From Candidatus Bathyarchaeota archaeon (lineage in GTDB: Archaea; Thermoproteota; CALKCG01; B24), in the NCBI GenBank assembly GCA_018396755.1, contig JAGTQM010000014.1, forward strand, positions 1 to 47,017: 47,017 nt of DNA, read 5' to 3'. Both the position numbers and the translations under genes were made by a program. Under the pieces are notes generated by a model, which made no database searches, had not been told where the DNA came from, and saw only the letters and a list, made by a program, of their open reading frames with translations. This document shows, in pieces, positions 37,621-45,964 of the stretch (position 1 is its first letter; every line of letters begins with the position of its first letter).

Positions 37621-37882
37621 AGGTTTTCCATATTAAATTCATGATTTCATGGATTTTGCAACTATCCAAAAAGATCTGTTTCAAGATCATAGGTGGGGAA
37701 TATCATACCATTTATAGGTGGGATGAAAGCAAACGTATCTTTTATATTCTTATCCCTGCTATTTTCCCCTCGTAGGGATGGGGTGGCCCAAAGTTGCTCC
37801 TATGAAGACAAAAACCTCCGTATATGGAATGTAACTACTTAAACAAGTCGACTTTGATTTGAAATTGTTAAAAACGTAGCGG
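37621..37882. other. Intergenic stretch without a supported gene
   Basis: Between the zinc-ribbon promoter and the end of the glycosyltransferase gene I see no convincing reading frame. ATCCCT/AGGGAT (about 37748-37780) could pair around a C/T-rich loop, and TTTTATATTC (37740-37749) precedes it, so a small RNA is conceivable but unsupported. Confidence 0.3.
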
Positions 37883-39049
37883 TTAAAGGAGCTCCTCTAT
37901 GAGAGATATTATTCTTTCGCATCCATCGTACTTCCTCAATTCTTTAGAAACCTCCCTACTTCTCTCAACAAATCCACCGTCTATGATCTTCTCAATCGAA
38001 TTCAGAAGCGTCTCTCTGGTAAGTTCTTCCTGCTCCAGAGCTAATCCTAAACCCATCTCCTCAACCCTAGACGCATTGCCTATTTGCTCGGTATGGTTTG
38101 GAGTAGGTATGAGTATCATCGGTTTACCGTAGAACATACTCTGCGTGATTGTTCCATGTCCAGCTCTTGAAACGATCAAATCGCAAGCTTTAAGATGCTC
38201 AAATCTCTCGTTTAACCACTCATAGACTGTTAGAGAGCCAAATTTAATAGGGTTTTGAGCCCCAGTAGGGTTTGCCTTAGACATAACGATGCTATACCCG
38301 TTAATCTCCATAAATATTGAAGTTAAAAGTTCAATTAGGTGTTTTCGCTCTTTAAAAGAGCCGCTTATAGGCGCGAATATCAGAGGTTTATCCGGATCGT
38401 AGCCTAGTTTTTCTTTAAGCTTCCTTTGAGAAGGCAGTTCTTCCGGCTTCACTGGAACTATAGGACCTACTAGAAAAACCTTCTTAGAGTAAATCGGGGG
38501 GATTTCAAGATTTCCCAATGAAACCGTGTAGGGTATCGGATAATCGGGTATGAGGACATGGTCGCTTATAGTCCATATTCTACCGATTAAAGCTAATGCT
38601 CCCGCATCTACAAGCCGACACAGCCTTAAGAAACGCCTCCTCCTAGGTATGATTATTTTAAACTGATTGAGAATAGCTATACATGGTATTTTCAAAATTT
38701 TGGAAGCTAAAATCGTTGAAACTCTACTATCGGAAATAACCACTTTAGGTTGAAAGTATCCAATAGCCATCAGTTCAAAAGCTATTTGTCTAAGAACTTT
38801 TACTGAGGCTATGAATGGACCGGGGTTTACAGTGCTCTGTCTAAAATCCACACCTCCATCTGTCTTAACGGCGAATCCTATGGATGGAGCTTTTCTGTAC
38901 TGGAACTGTCTCTCCTTAATATAGTTTAAGCCATTACCGTAGGATGAGAAAACAACATCTACCCCTTTCTCTTTAAGCCTCTCAGCTATGGGTATGCATC
39001 TCCCAGCGTGGCCTAAACCTATTCCACATACTCCAAAGTAAATACTCAT
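37883..39049 (-). CDS. GT-B glycosyltransferase (family 28-like)
   Basis: 388 residues. The N-terminal FGVCGIGLGHAGRCIPIAERLKEKG is the glycine-rich acceptor-side loop. The C-terminal CDLIVSRAGHGTITQSMFYGKPMILIP is the nucleotide-sugar binding motif of MurG/UGT-like enzymes. The substrate is unknown; surface glycolipid or glycan synthesis is plausible. The ATG follows the AMMECR1 stop by five bases, so the two genes are co-transcribed. Confidence 0.85.
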   Translation of the reverse strand: MSIYFGVCGIGLGHAGRCIPIAERLKEKGVDVVFSSYGNGLNYIKERQFQYRKAPSIGFAVKTDGGVDFRQSTVNPGPFIASVKVLRQIAFELMAIGYFQPKVVISDSRVSTILASKILKIPCIAILNQFKIIIPRRRRFLRLCRLVDAGALALIGRIWTISDHVLIPDYPIPYTVSLGNLEIPPIYSKKVFLVGPIVPVKPEELPSQRKLKEKLGYDPDKPLIFAPISGSFKERKHLIELLTSIFMEINGYSIVMSKANPTGAQNPIKFGSLTVYEWLNERFEHLKACDLIVSRAGHGTITQSMFYGKPMILIPTPNHTEQIGNASRVEEMGLGLALEQEELTRETLLNSIEKIIDGGFVERSREVSKELRKYDGCERIISLIEELL

Positions 39050-39054
39050 AGCTA

Positions 39055-39675
39055 CTACCTTAAAATCCTACGTTTAACTTGACCTCTAGGCTCCTCCTCT
39101 TCGAATATTTCAGCTTGAAATTTATACACTTTTATATCTTTTAGAAGCCAGCTATCTGGGGTTAAACCAGCCTTCATACATGCATTACTTAGAAATTCCT
39201 CTTCATCCCAACCCCATTCAACTGGTACTTGTGGAAGTAGAAGTCCTTTGTATAGTCCTCTTTCAATAATCAACCCGTCTACACCTATTCGAATGCTCTT
39301 AGGTAGTTCCCTAGGATTATTGACGACTATAAGCTCGGGTCTAGTTAGAACGCTGACTTCAACCACTATACTATCCATTTCCTTCAAAGTTACAGGTGGA
39401 AACCTCGGGTCTCCTACAGCTGCCTCTATAGCACTTTCAACTGTCGCCTCGACTAAAGGATGAGTTGGATATGGGAAACCTATACATCCCCTAAGCTCTT
39501 TAACCCCTGCAACTAAACTATTTAGAGTTACGAAGACTCCGCGTTTAACATTCAAACTTTCAGGTGTTTCTGCAGACGGCTTTACTTTAACGCGCCTCCT
39601 AAGATATTCTTCAATGCTTCTTCTCGCAAGTTTAACCAGAAACTCTCCATCCTCATCCGTCAAATTAAGCGTCAT
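39055..39675 (-). CDS. AMMECR1-domain protein
   Basis: 206 residues from the ATG at 39675. This start is chosen because GGAG stands six bases upstream; a GTG at 39690 is in frame. Family blocks are clear: RGVFVTLNSLVAGVKELRGCIGFPYPTHPLVEATVE, with the RGCIG signature, and GLLLPQVPVEWGWDEEEFLSNACMKAGL. The biochemical function is unknown across archaea and eukaryotes. It is divergent from pyrC. Confidence 0.92.
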   Translation of the reverse strand: MTLNLTDEDGEFLVKLARRSIEEYLRRRVKVKPSAETPESLNVKRGVFVTLNSLVAGVKELRGCIGFPYPTHPLVEATVESAIEAAVGDPRFPPVTLKEMDSIVVEVSVLTRPELIVVNNPRELPKSIRIGVDGLIIERGLYKGLLLPQVPVEWGWDEEEFLSNACMKAGLTPDSWLLKDIKVYKFQAEIFEEEEPRGQVKRRILR

Positions 39676-39739
39676 GCTGGTCTCCAGCACTAATAATTTA
39701 CGCGGTGAAACTCTTATAGGAGTTTCTATTAAACTATGG

Positions 39740-41080
39740 TTGTTGAAAAGCCTTAGACTGCGAAACTGTAAAATCTTCTACAGGGGGTCAGTAATCAGCG
39801 ACGTTGAAATCCTCATAGAGGATGGTAAAATCGCACGTTTAACCAAGTTGAAGATAAACAGGCCAGTTGACGAGATAATAGACCTTAACGGTTTACTCGT
39901 TATACCTGGGCTTATCGACGTACACGTACATCTTAGAGGCCTTAACCTAGCGTATAAAGAGGACTATGATACTGGAACTCTGGCAGCAGCCTTCGGAGGG
40001 TTTTCAACAGTTTTAGACATGCCTAATACAGATCCGGCTACTGAAAACGTTGAAACATTCAAGCTTAAAGTTGAAGCTGCTAAGCCTAAAATATATGTGA
40101 ACGTCGGGTTTTACAGCTTTATACCTGAGAAGCTGACTGAAATTCACAGGCTTATCGCTGAAGGAGTTTTCGGGTTTAAAGTATTCATGCATAGAGTTAT
40201 GCCAGGATATAAATTCAACGACTTGGAAGACTTGAGGAAACCATTTGAAACCATCGGTGAAACCGGTTTACCTGTACTTGTCCATGCTGAGAAGAGGGAA
40301 ACCTATGAGACTGTGAAACAGGAAAATCCCAACGGAAGTTTAGAGGCTTTTGAAGCAGCCCTCTCCGAGAGCTCTGAAAACGAATCCGTAAACGGGCTCA
40401 TCGCTATGCTTAGGAAAATTAAGCCTGTAAAATTGCATTTTTGCCACATAAGCTCCCAGCTCCCCCTCAGACGTATAGCTGAAGCTAAGGCTGAAGGGTT
40501 ATCAATTACATGCGAAGTCACACCCCACCATCTGTTGCTTTCAAAAAGAAGCTATGAAACTCTTGGAATATACGGTCTCGTCGACCCACCTTTAAGATCT
40601 GAAGCTTGTGTTGAAGGACTATGGGCTGGCATTAGACGAAGCATGGTGGATTGCATAGCATCAGACCACGCTCCACACACTTTTGAAGAAAAATCTACTG
40701 GAAATGTTTGGAATATTAAAACCGGATTTCCAGGTTTAGAGACACTTCTACCTCTTATGCTTGACTGCGTTAACAGAGGCTGGTTAAGCCTCTCTAAACT
40801 AGTTAAGCTTACTTCTCAAAACCCGGCTAGAATATTTAGAATCGCTGGTAGAGGATCCATTGAGATTGGCTATTGGGCTGATTTAACCGTGGTAGATTTA
40901 AACGGAGAATTTACAATAGACCCCTCAAAGTTTAAATCTAAGGCTATGCACAGCCCGTTTAAAGGATGGAGAGGAAGAGGAGTTGTTAAAGGCATTTTCG
41001 TCAACGGCGCTCCAGTCGTTTTAGACGGTGAACTTTCAGGTAGATCTGGAATCGGTAGAATACTTAAACCGGGTGTTTAA
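39740..41080 (+). CDS. pyrC: Dihydroorotase
   Basis: About 446 residues. Cyclises carbamoyl aspartate in pyrimidine synthesis. DVHVHLRG gives the first metal-binding histidines, GFKVFMHR the lysine that is carboxylated, then HFCHISS and CIASDHAPHTFEEK with the catalytic aspartate. No ATG is available near the expected N-terminus. TTG at 39740 (or 39743) fits the family length, with TAATAATTTA near 39691-39700 as promoter. Longer starts would run into the divergent AMMECR1 gene. Confidence 0.9.
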   Translation: MLKSLRLRNCKIFYRGSVISDVEILIEDGKIARLTKLKINRPVDEIIDLNGLLVIPGLIDVHVHLRGLNLAYKEDYDTGTLAAAFGGFSTVLDMPNTDPATENVETFKLKVEAAKPKIYVNVGFYSFIPEKLTEIHRLIAEGVFGFKVFMHRVMPGYKFNDLEDLRKPFETIGETGLPVLVHAEKRETYETVKQENPNGSLEAFEAALSESSENESVNGLIAMLRKIKPVKLHFCHISSQLPLRRIAEAKAEGLSITCEVTPHHLLLSKRSYETLGIYGLVDPPLRSEACVEGLWAGIRRSMVDCIASDHAPHTFEEKSTGNVWNIKTGFPGLETLLPLMLDCVNRGWLSLSKLVKLTSQNPARIFRIAGRGSIEIGYWADLTVVDLNGEFTIDPSKFKSKAMHSPFKGWRGRGVVKGIFVNGAPVVLDGELSGRSGIGRILKPGV

Positions 41081-41082
41081 GA

Positions 41083-41583
41083 TTGAATAATGTTTTCATA
41101 GTAGATCTAATGCTTGGGCGAACCGCCAGATGGCTTAGAATACTCGGCTTCAACGTACTCTACAATCCGTCTTGGACCGACGAAGACATAATCAGAATAT
41201 CCTCCGAGTTGAACGCTATAATACTCACAAAAGATAGAGAGCTTGCATCTAGAGCTTTAAGCATGGGGTTGAACGCGGTAGAGGTAGCTGGTAAAAGTGA
41301 AGCTGAGAGAATAGGCTTTCTCTTGAAAACGTTTAGATTAAAACCGGTTATAGATCCTTCAAAAAGCAGATGCCCAATCTGTAACAGCCCTATAAGAGAA
41401 GCATCTAAAGATGAGGTCGTAGGCTTAGTGCCGGATAGTGTTATACGTAGACAATCGAAGTTTTGGATATGCGTCAACTGTGGAAAAGTATACTGGCTCG
41501 GCTCCCACTTTAGAAACATGTGCAAATTCCTAAATTCTCTGGTAAATTCCTCAACTCTTTCTGAAGAAGGATCGCAGAGCTAA
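41083..41583 (+). CDS. Mut7-C domain protein (PIN-like, zinc-ribbon)
   Basis: 166 residues, TTG start two bases after the pyrC stop, so it is likely translated from the same message. The opening FIVDLMLGRTARWLRILGFNVLY and AIILTKDRELASRA carry the acidic residues of this PIN-related fold. The C-terminus has two zinc-knuckle pairs (CPICNSPI and CVNCGKVYW). Proteins of this family are predicted RNases. Confidence 0.9.
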   Translation: MNNVFIVDLMLGRTARWLRILGFNVLYNPSWTDEDIIRISSELNAIILTKDRELASRALSMGLNAVEVAGKSEAERIGFLLKTFRLKPVIDPSKSRCPICNSPIREASKDEVVGLVPDSVIRRQSKFWICVNCGKVYWLGSHFRNMCKFLNSLVNSSTLSEEGSQS

Positions 41584-41852
41584 AAACAGTGGTGTAGTCG
41601 TACTGTCTTCGACGAGTCTAGTTTCTCCTTATTATAATGATTTAGTTATTTCCCAGATACGTAGAAAAGTATTCCCCGCTTCCATGATAATCTAACTGAA
41701 ATAATATAACCTTAGACGTAGGTCTATTGCATCAACTATCTGTAAAACTTAGGGTTAAAAGTGGAGAACATTACAGTAGGTTGTAAAACTCTATAGGGAA
41801 GACTTAAAATGTCCCATAATGATTCATATAAAGGTAATCTACTTGAAAACTG

Positions 41853-41858
41853 CTATAT
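41853..41858 (+). promoter_or_regulatory. TATA box of the M24-family gene
   Basis: ATATTA/CTATATTA about 26-29 bp upstream of the GTG at 41882, which would make that message leaderless. The rest of the gap from 41584 shows nothing else I can support. Confidence 0.4.
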
Positions 41859-41881
41859 TAATTGAGGTGGCGAATCGTATT

Positions 41882-43210
41882 GTGGAAGAGTATGTAGACG
41901 ATATAAATAGGTCTTTGAAGATTCCTCGCGAAGAGTATGAGCAGAGGTGGCGGCGTATTCAAGATGCTATGGCTGTTAAAGGATACGACCTACTGTATGT
42001 CTGTGGAAGCGAATTAGATAGGAGTGACGTTGCTTGGCTTGCTGGAGTATTCGACCCGATGATTGAAAGATACGCTGTAATACTGCCCTTAGATGGAAGA
42101 CCTGTTATTTTAGCTGGATCGGAGGGGGGTCACGTTCTTGAGGAGGCTGCTGAAAAATCCGGAGCTGATATAGCATTGCTTAGGGAGTTTCAGATTTCCG
42201 ATGAAGAATACCGCTGGGCCCGCTTCATCGGCCTCGAGGATGTTTTGAGGAAGCTGAGTCTGCTTAGAAGCGGAGTAAAGGTTGCCGTTGCTTCTGCACT
42301 GGAGTTCCTACCATGTTCTCAACTCTTTATGCTTCAATCAATCTTCGGAAAGGATAACGTGTTAATAGACTCCGAAATTTTACGGTTGATAAAGTATGAG
42401 AAGTCGGATATAGAGTTGGCTGTGATGCAGGAGGCTAATAAGGTCGCGGATGCCGCGTTAAGAGGTATGCTTGCTACCATAATTCCAGGTGTTACTGAAC
42501 TACAGATTGCCGCCGTAGGAGACTACATAATGAAATCTCTAGGCGCTGGGAGGACTGGTTTCTGCACAATAGTGACATCTGGGGATAGGAACTACACAGT
42601 TATAGGTCCTGCATCTAACAAGGTTATTCAGAAGGGAGAGTTTGTCTCATTAGGTGTAAGTCCAACCTTCAACGGCTACCATGGGGTTGTAAGACGTACT
42701 GTGAGAGCTGGTGAGGCCCCAGATCCAGAGCAGAGGTCTTTTCTTAAGGCTGTTGAAGACCTATACGTAGTTGTTATGGAGGCTGTTAAAGAAGCCGCTA
42801 GAGAAAGCCTTCCATCAAGCTATATCGACAGACAGGGAAAGAAGTTTCTGGAAAATCTTAAACTTAAAACCTTAAATGGCGGCTTTAGTATGCCAAGGGA
42901 ACCATACACTTTCATACATAACATAGGTTGTTCAGAATGCCAAGAAGGTTATGGCGCTGTCACTTCACGTACGGAAAACCCATTGGGCCGTCAAGTAGCT
43001 CTCGCAGTAGACGTAGCTCTACTGGGGTTTGAAGAAAGAGGTAAGCCCATATTCCCAGTCCTATACGCTGTCGTTGAAGACGCGTTTTGGAAGAAAGATT
43101 CGCAAGTGGCTGTCTACAATAGAATGCCCTTAAACGTTCAACAATTCGTAGGTAATACTGAGCCTATTGGAGACAACGTTAACCCATACCACTCTACGTT
43201 TAAACTTTAA
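41882..43210 (+). CDS. M24 (creatinase/aminopeptidase P fold) protein, probably without metal ligands
   Basis: 442 residues from the GTG at 41882. Reasons for this start are the TATA spacing and a GAGGTGG at 41864-41870; an ATG at 41819 is in frame but has little support. N-terminal creatinase-like domain (EYEQRWRRIQDAMAVKGYDLLYVCG), C-terminal pita-bread fold (RLIKYEKSDIELAVMQEANKVADAAL). Where M24 peptidases have two Asp ligands, this protein reads SLGVSPTFNGYHGVVRRTV, and the later acidic ligands are also not evident. The His of HNIGCSECQEG remains. A creatinase-like or other metal-free hydrolase is therefore more likely than a peptidase. Confidence 0.78.
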   Translation: MEEYVDDINRSLKIPREEYEQRWRRIQDAMAVKGYDLLYVCGSELDRSDVAWLAGVFDPMIERYAVILPLDGRPVILAGSEGGHVLEEAAEKSGADIALLREFQISDEEYRWARFIGLEDVLRKLSLLRSGVKVAVASALEFLPCSQLFMLQSIFGKDNVLIDSEILRLIKYEKSDIELAVMQEANKVADAALRGMLATIIPGVTELQIAAVGDYIMKSLGAGRTGFCTIVTSGDRNYTVIGPASNKVIQKGEFVSLGVSPTFNGYHGVVRRTVRAGEAPDPEQRSFLKAVEDLYVVVMEAVKEAARESLPSSYIDRQGKKFLENLKLKTLNGGFSMPREPYTFIHNIGCSECQEGYGAVTSRTENPLGRQVALAVDVALLGFEERGKPIFPVLYAVVEDAFWKKDSQVAVYNRMPLNVQQFVGNTEPIGDNVNPYHSTFKL

Positions 43211-43225
43211 TCGAAGGTGTAACAG

Positions 43226-44092
43226 ATGTCAGATGATTTCACATACTACGATTTGCTGAGAGGCGTTAAAAGCAACGATATAGGTTTGATCTTCAACGGC
43301 TGGCATGGGGAGGATGAGAGGGTTGTGATTTTAAGCCCCCACGATGACGATGCTTTACTCGGCGCCGGCTACCTCATATTGGCAGTTATGAAGGCCGGGG
43401 GTGAACCGTATATTGTCGTTTACTGCGATGGACGGGGAGGATACAGCAGCGTAGATTTAAAGGATAGAATAGTTTCCATTAGAAGATACGAATCTTTAAA
43501 CGCCTATAGAAGGCTTGGAGTGAAAGAGGAGAATATAGTGCATTTAGACTATCCAGATTTCAGTTTAAGGTCCTACATCGGATGGGTTCTCCCAAACGGA
43601 CTCGAGGGGTTAACTTTTAAAACTATTAAACTGTTGAGACGGATTAAACCGACAAGACTGCTAGTGCCGAACGAGTACAGGGAACATATGGACCATGAGG
43701 CTTTATCGTACATAGGCTCCTACGACGGCCCTCAAATCGGAGACCCAGTTATGGTAGACTTAGGTCCACCATTTAAAGTGAAAAGCTATCTGAAGTATTG
43801 TGTTTGGGGAGACTTTTCACCCGAAGACGCGTTTCTAACAAGTAGAAGCCTATCACTAAGGGGGAACGTAGCAGTTAAAGTGAAGAAGGGAGTCGAAGAA
43901 GAAGTTATCAGAGCACTCGAAGAATTCAAATCGCAGAAAGAAATCATTAAAAACATTCTGGAAAGAAGAAAAGACAGGCTCCTAGACGAACACTACATTG
44001 AAGTCTACCAGAAATTCAACCCAAGACCAGAAATTAACTACCAACCCTACAGGAAGAAAATAGCTGAAATTGATAAGTGGCTAAAAGATTAA
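43226..44092 (+). CDS. PIG-L/LmbE family deacetylase
   Basis: 288 residues, ATG with GAAGGTG upstream, 15 bp after the M24 gene, so an operon is likely. The zinc-binding VILSPHDDDALLGAG (P-H-D-D motif) and the later EYREHMDHEAL (H-x-x-H-type ligand) are intact. Family members remove acetyl groups from N-acetylglucosamine-containing molecules. Paired with a creatinase-fold protein, it may process an N-acylated small molecule; that is inference. Confidence 0.88.
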   Translation: MSDDFTYYDLLRGVKSNDIGLIFNGWHGEDERVVILSPHDDDALLGAGYLILAVMKAGGEPYIVVYCDGRGGYSSVDLKDRIVSIRRYESLNAYRRLGVKEENIVHLDYPDFSLRSYIGWVLPNGLEGLTFKTIKLLRRIKPTRLLVPNEYREHMDHEALSYIGSYDGPQIGDPVMVDLGPPFKVKSYLKYCVWGDFSPEDAFLTSRSLSLRGNVAVKVKKGVEEEVIRALEEFKSQKEIIKNILERRKDRLLDEHYIEVYQKFNPRPEINYQPYRKKIAEIDKWLKD

Positions 44093-44142
44093 CTGGTTAG
44101 AGAACAGCATTCTTCATATAGTAAAAGCAGTAGGGTTCTGAG

Positions 44143-44724
44143 CTACGTAGTCTTTGGTAGATTTATGTAGCTCTTGGGATTCATCAGCCTTAAGCTCCTC
44201 TCGAGTTCGTCGGAGCTTTCATCAGCCTTCTCCCCTGTCAGGGTGAACCCTCTCCAAGCCTTCAATAGCTCATCGAAGAGCTTCGGGCTTGGAGTAAACC
44301 CCTCCATCTGAAGGTATAGATTTATAGAGGCATTTAACTGCCTGTCTGCCCCCAACCCGCAGTATCTACATTCATAGGAGAATCCTTTCGGGGCATTTAT
44401 CATCCCACATCTGGAGCATCTTTTAGTCGAGTTATGCGGGTTGAGGGGCTTAACGTTGGATTTATAGCTCATAAAGGAGATTATCGTCTTCCAGTTGCTC
44501 TTTGCGATGTCCCTGTTATGGCTCTTCGACTCGTTGAGCATTCTCTCTTTTTCGAGGTCTTTAAAACCATGAAGGTAGCCTTTGAACTTTCTTGCGATCG
44601 ATGTGGTTATCTTATGAGTAAAGTCTTTCGCCCTGTTTCTCTCCCTTTTAGAGTACTTGACTAAAATCTTCCTCAATGATGGCTTTTTTGAAGCCTTTTC
44701 CTGTAGCCTCTGCCTCTTTATATA
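44143..44724 (-). pseudogene. C-terminal half of a split tnpB (IS200/IS605)
   Basis: The frame is open from about 44724 and reads FYIKRQRLQEK...LRKILVKYSKRERNRAKDF, then VKPLNPHNSTKRCSRCGMIN, then CRYCGLGADRQLNASINLY. That is the second half of TnpB with the zinc finger and the last RuvC aspartate (ADRQLNA). The N-terminal half is not upstream on this strand; it lies at 44781-45509 in the opposite direction. The right end of the element (GTAGCTCA) is at about 44135-44143. It has no start codon of its own apart from a TTG at 44676. Confidence 0.8.
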
Positions 44725-44730
44725 GAAGGG

Positions 44731-44772
44731 TGCCCAGAAAACCTAGAGTTTTAACTCTGGGATGAATGGGCA
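44731..44772 (+). repeat. IS200/IS605 left-end hairpin (copy 2 of 3)
   Basis: Outer arms TGCCCA/TGGGCA, unpaired GAAAA and ATGAA, inner stem CCTAGAGTT/AACTCTGGG. It lies between the two oppositely oriented tnpB halves, just before the N-terminal half. Confidence 0.8.
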
Positions 44773-44780
44773 ATACTTAA

Positions 44781-45509
44781 ATGGATGGACTTCAAATGTA
44801 CTTTTGGGATGTTCCCGTGCAAAAGGATGTTCAGGTATGCATAATAGGAAAGGTTTTCAAGCCGAATAAGCTGAAGGTTTTAAGTCTAAACCGAGCTTTA
44901 AACGAATACTTCAGATTGGTTAATTGGTATCTGAGCTTTAACTCCAACTCCAAAAAGTTTCTGCATGAAAACAGTTACGAGGATGCTAAGAGGCTCTTCA
45001 ACCTGAATACGGCGCTTATTCAGACGGCTAGGGATAAGGCTGTTGAAGTTTTGAAGAGCTTTGAGGAAGACAGCATTCTAAGCCTTAAGAGAATATCCAT
45101 ACGCTTCGATAAGAGGTGTTACAGCTTTTCAAAGACGACGAACGTTTTAACGCCATACTGGCTTACTTTAAGCCTAAGCAGAAGGGAAAGGATAAGCTTA
45201 CCGATAGTTTTTGGAGAGAAACGGAAGCGGAGAATCGAAGAAGCCCTTAGAGGTGAATGGCAGTTCGCTACTGTTGAGATGGTCAAACGTAACGGTGAGT
45301 GGTATGCCCACTTTGTTTTAAAGAAAACCGTAGAGTTCACAGATAAACCAGAGACCGTGGTAGCCATAGATAGAGGCGAGCGTAACTTAGCCGTTGCAGT
45401 TGCCATATCAAAGGATAATCTGAGCAAGCCCATGAAGGGACGGTTTTGGCGAGGAGGAGAAATTAAAAGAATTAGAGGACTTTACATGAAAATCGACAAG
45501 AAAGCCTAG
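44781..45509 (+). pseudogene. N-terminal half of a split tnpB (IS200/IS605)
   Basis: 242 codons, ATG start. The wedge/REC-like part runs through KNGEWYAHFVLKKTVEF-type strands (here RNGEWYAHFVLKKTVEF) to the first RuvC motif VVAIDRGERNLAVAVA and GGEIKRIRGLYM. The frame then runs into the next element's left-end hairpin and stops at the TAG of GCCTAG. The missing second half begins at the homologous codon on the opposite strand at 44724. TnpB is an RNA-guided nuclease; this copy cannot be made whole as arranged. Confidence 0.8.
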
Positions 45510-45537
45510 AACTTTAGTTCTGGGATGAATTGTCGAT
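45492..45537 (+). repeat. IS200/IS605 left-end hairpin (copy 3 of 3)
   Basis: Outer arms ATCGACAA/TTGTCGAT (eight bp), unpaired GAAAG and ATGAA, inner stem CCTAGAACT/AGTTCTGGG. The inner part matches copies 1 and 2, while the outer arms differ completely but still pair. Confidence 0.82.
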
Positions 45538-45570
45538 AGGTTTATATACTTCGACAAGTTTTGTGAATAT

Positions 45571-45963
45571 GTGCAGAGCTGTCAACATTCAAGGAACAAG
45601 GTCTTCCTAATCCAGTACCACCTAGTCTGGTGTCCTAAAAGACGAAAGCCCGTTCTAGTTGGAAAGGTTAAGGAGAGGCTTGAACAGATAATTCGCCAGG
45701 TAGCTGAGGAACTTGGGATTAAAGTCTCGGAGCTAGCCATAAACCCAGACCACGTTCACTTATTTATTTCAGCTTATCCGACGATACCTGTCCATAAGAT
45801 TGTGAGGAAGATTAAGGGCAGAAGTTCAAACATTCTTAGGAGGGAGTTTCCGGAACTGCTTAAGCTGCCCGCGCTATGGACGCACAGCTACTATGTTTCA
45901 ACAATAGGTGCTGTCTCCAAAGAGACAATTGAAAAATACATTGAAGCTCAGAGGGGTGTTTGA
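45571..45963 (+). CDS. tnpA: TnpA, Y1 HUH transposase of the IS200/IS605 family
   Basis: 130 residues, GTG start. It nicks and joins single-stranded ends of the element. The metal-binding HUH motif is PDHVHLFI, and the catalytic tyrosine is in ETIEKYIEAQ near the C-terminus. YHLVWCPKRRKPVLVG is the typical N-terminus. The protein looks complete and active. It ends one base before the tnpB ATG (TGACATG), so the two are translationally linked. Confidence 0.95.
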   Translation: MQSCQHSRNKVFLIQYHLVWCPKRRKPVLVGKVKERLEQIIRQVAEELGIKVSELAINPDHVHLFISAYPTIPVHKIVRKIKGRSSNILRREFPELLKLPALWTHSYYVSTIGAVSKETIEKYIEAQRGV

Positions 45964-45964
45964 C

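Noticed and set aside
37485-37775. Plus-strand open frame of 96 codons
   Set aside because: It is antisense to the zinc-ribbon gene and its promoter, and the residues look like the shadow of a coding strand.
39614-39739. Upstream extension of the dihydroorotase gene
   Set aside because: It overlaps the divergent AMMECR1 gene, and its residues do not fit a dihydroorotase N-terminus.
44143-44676. The minus-strand tnpB half as a complete small transposase
   Set aside because: It starts in the middle of the TnpB fold and lacks the first RuvC motif.
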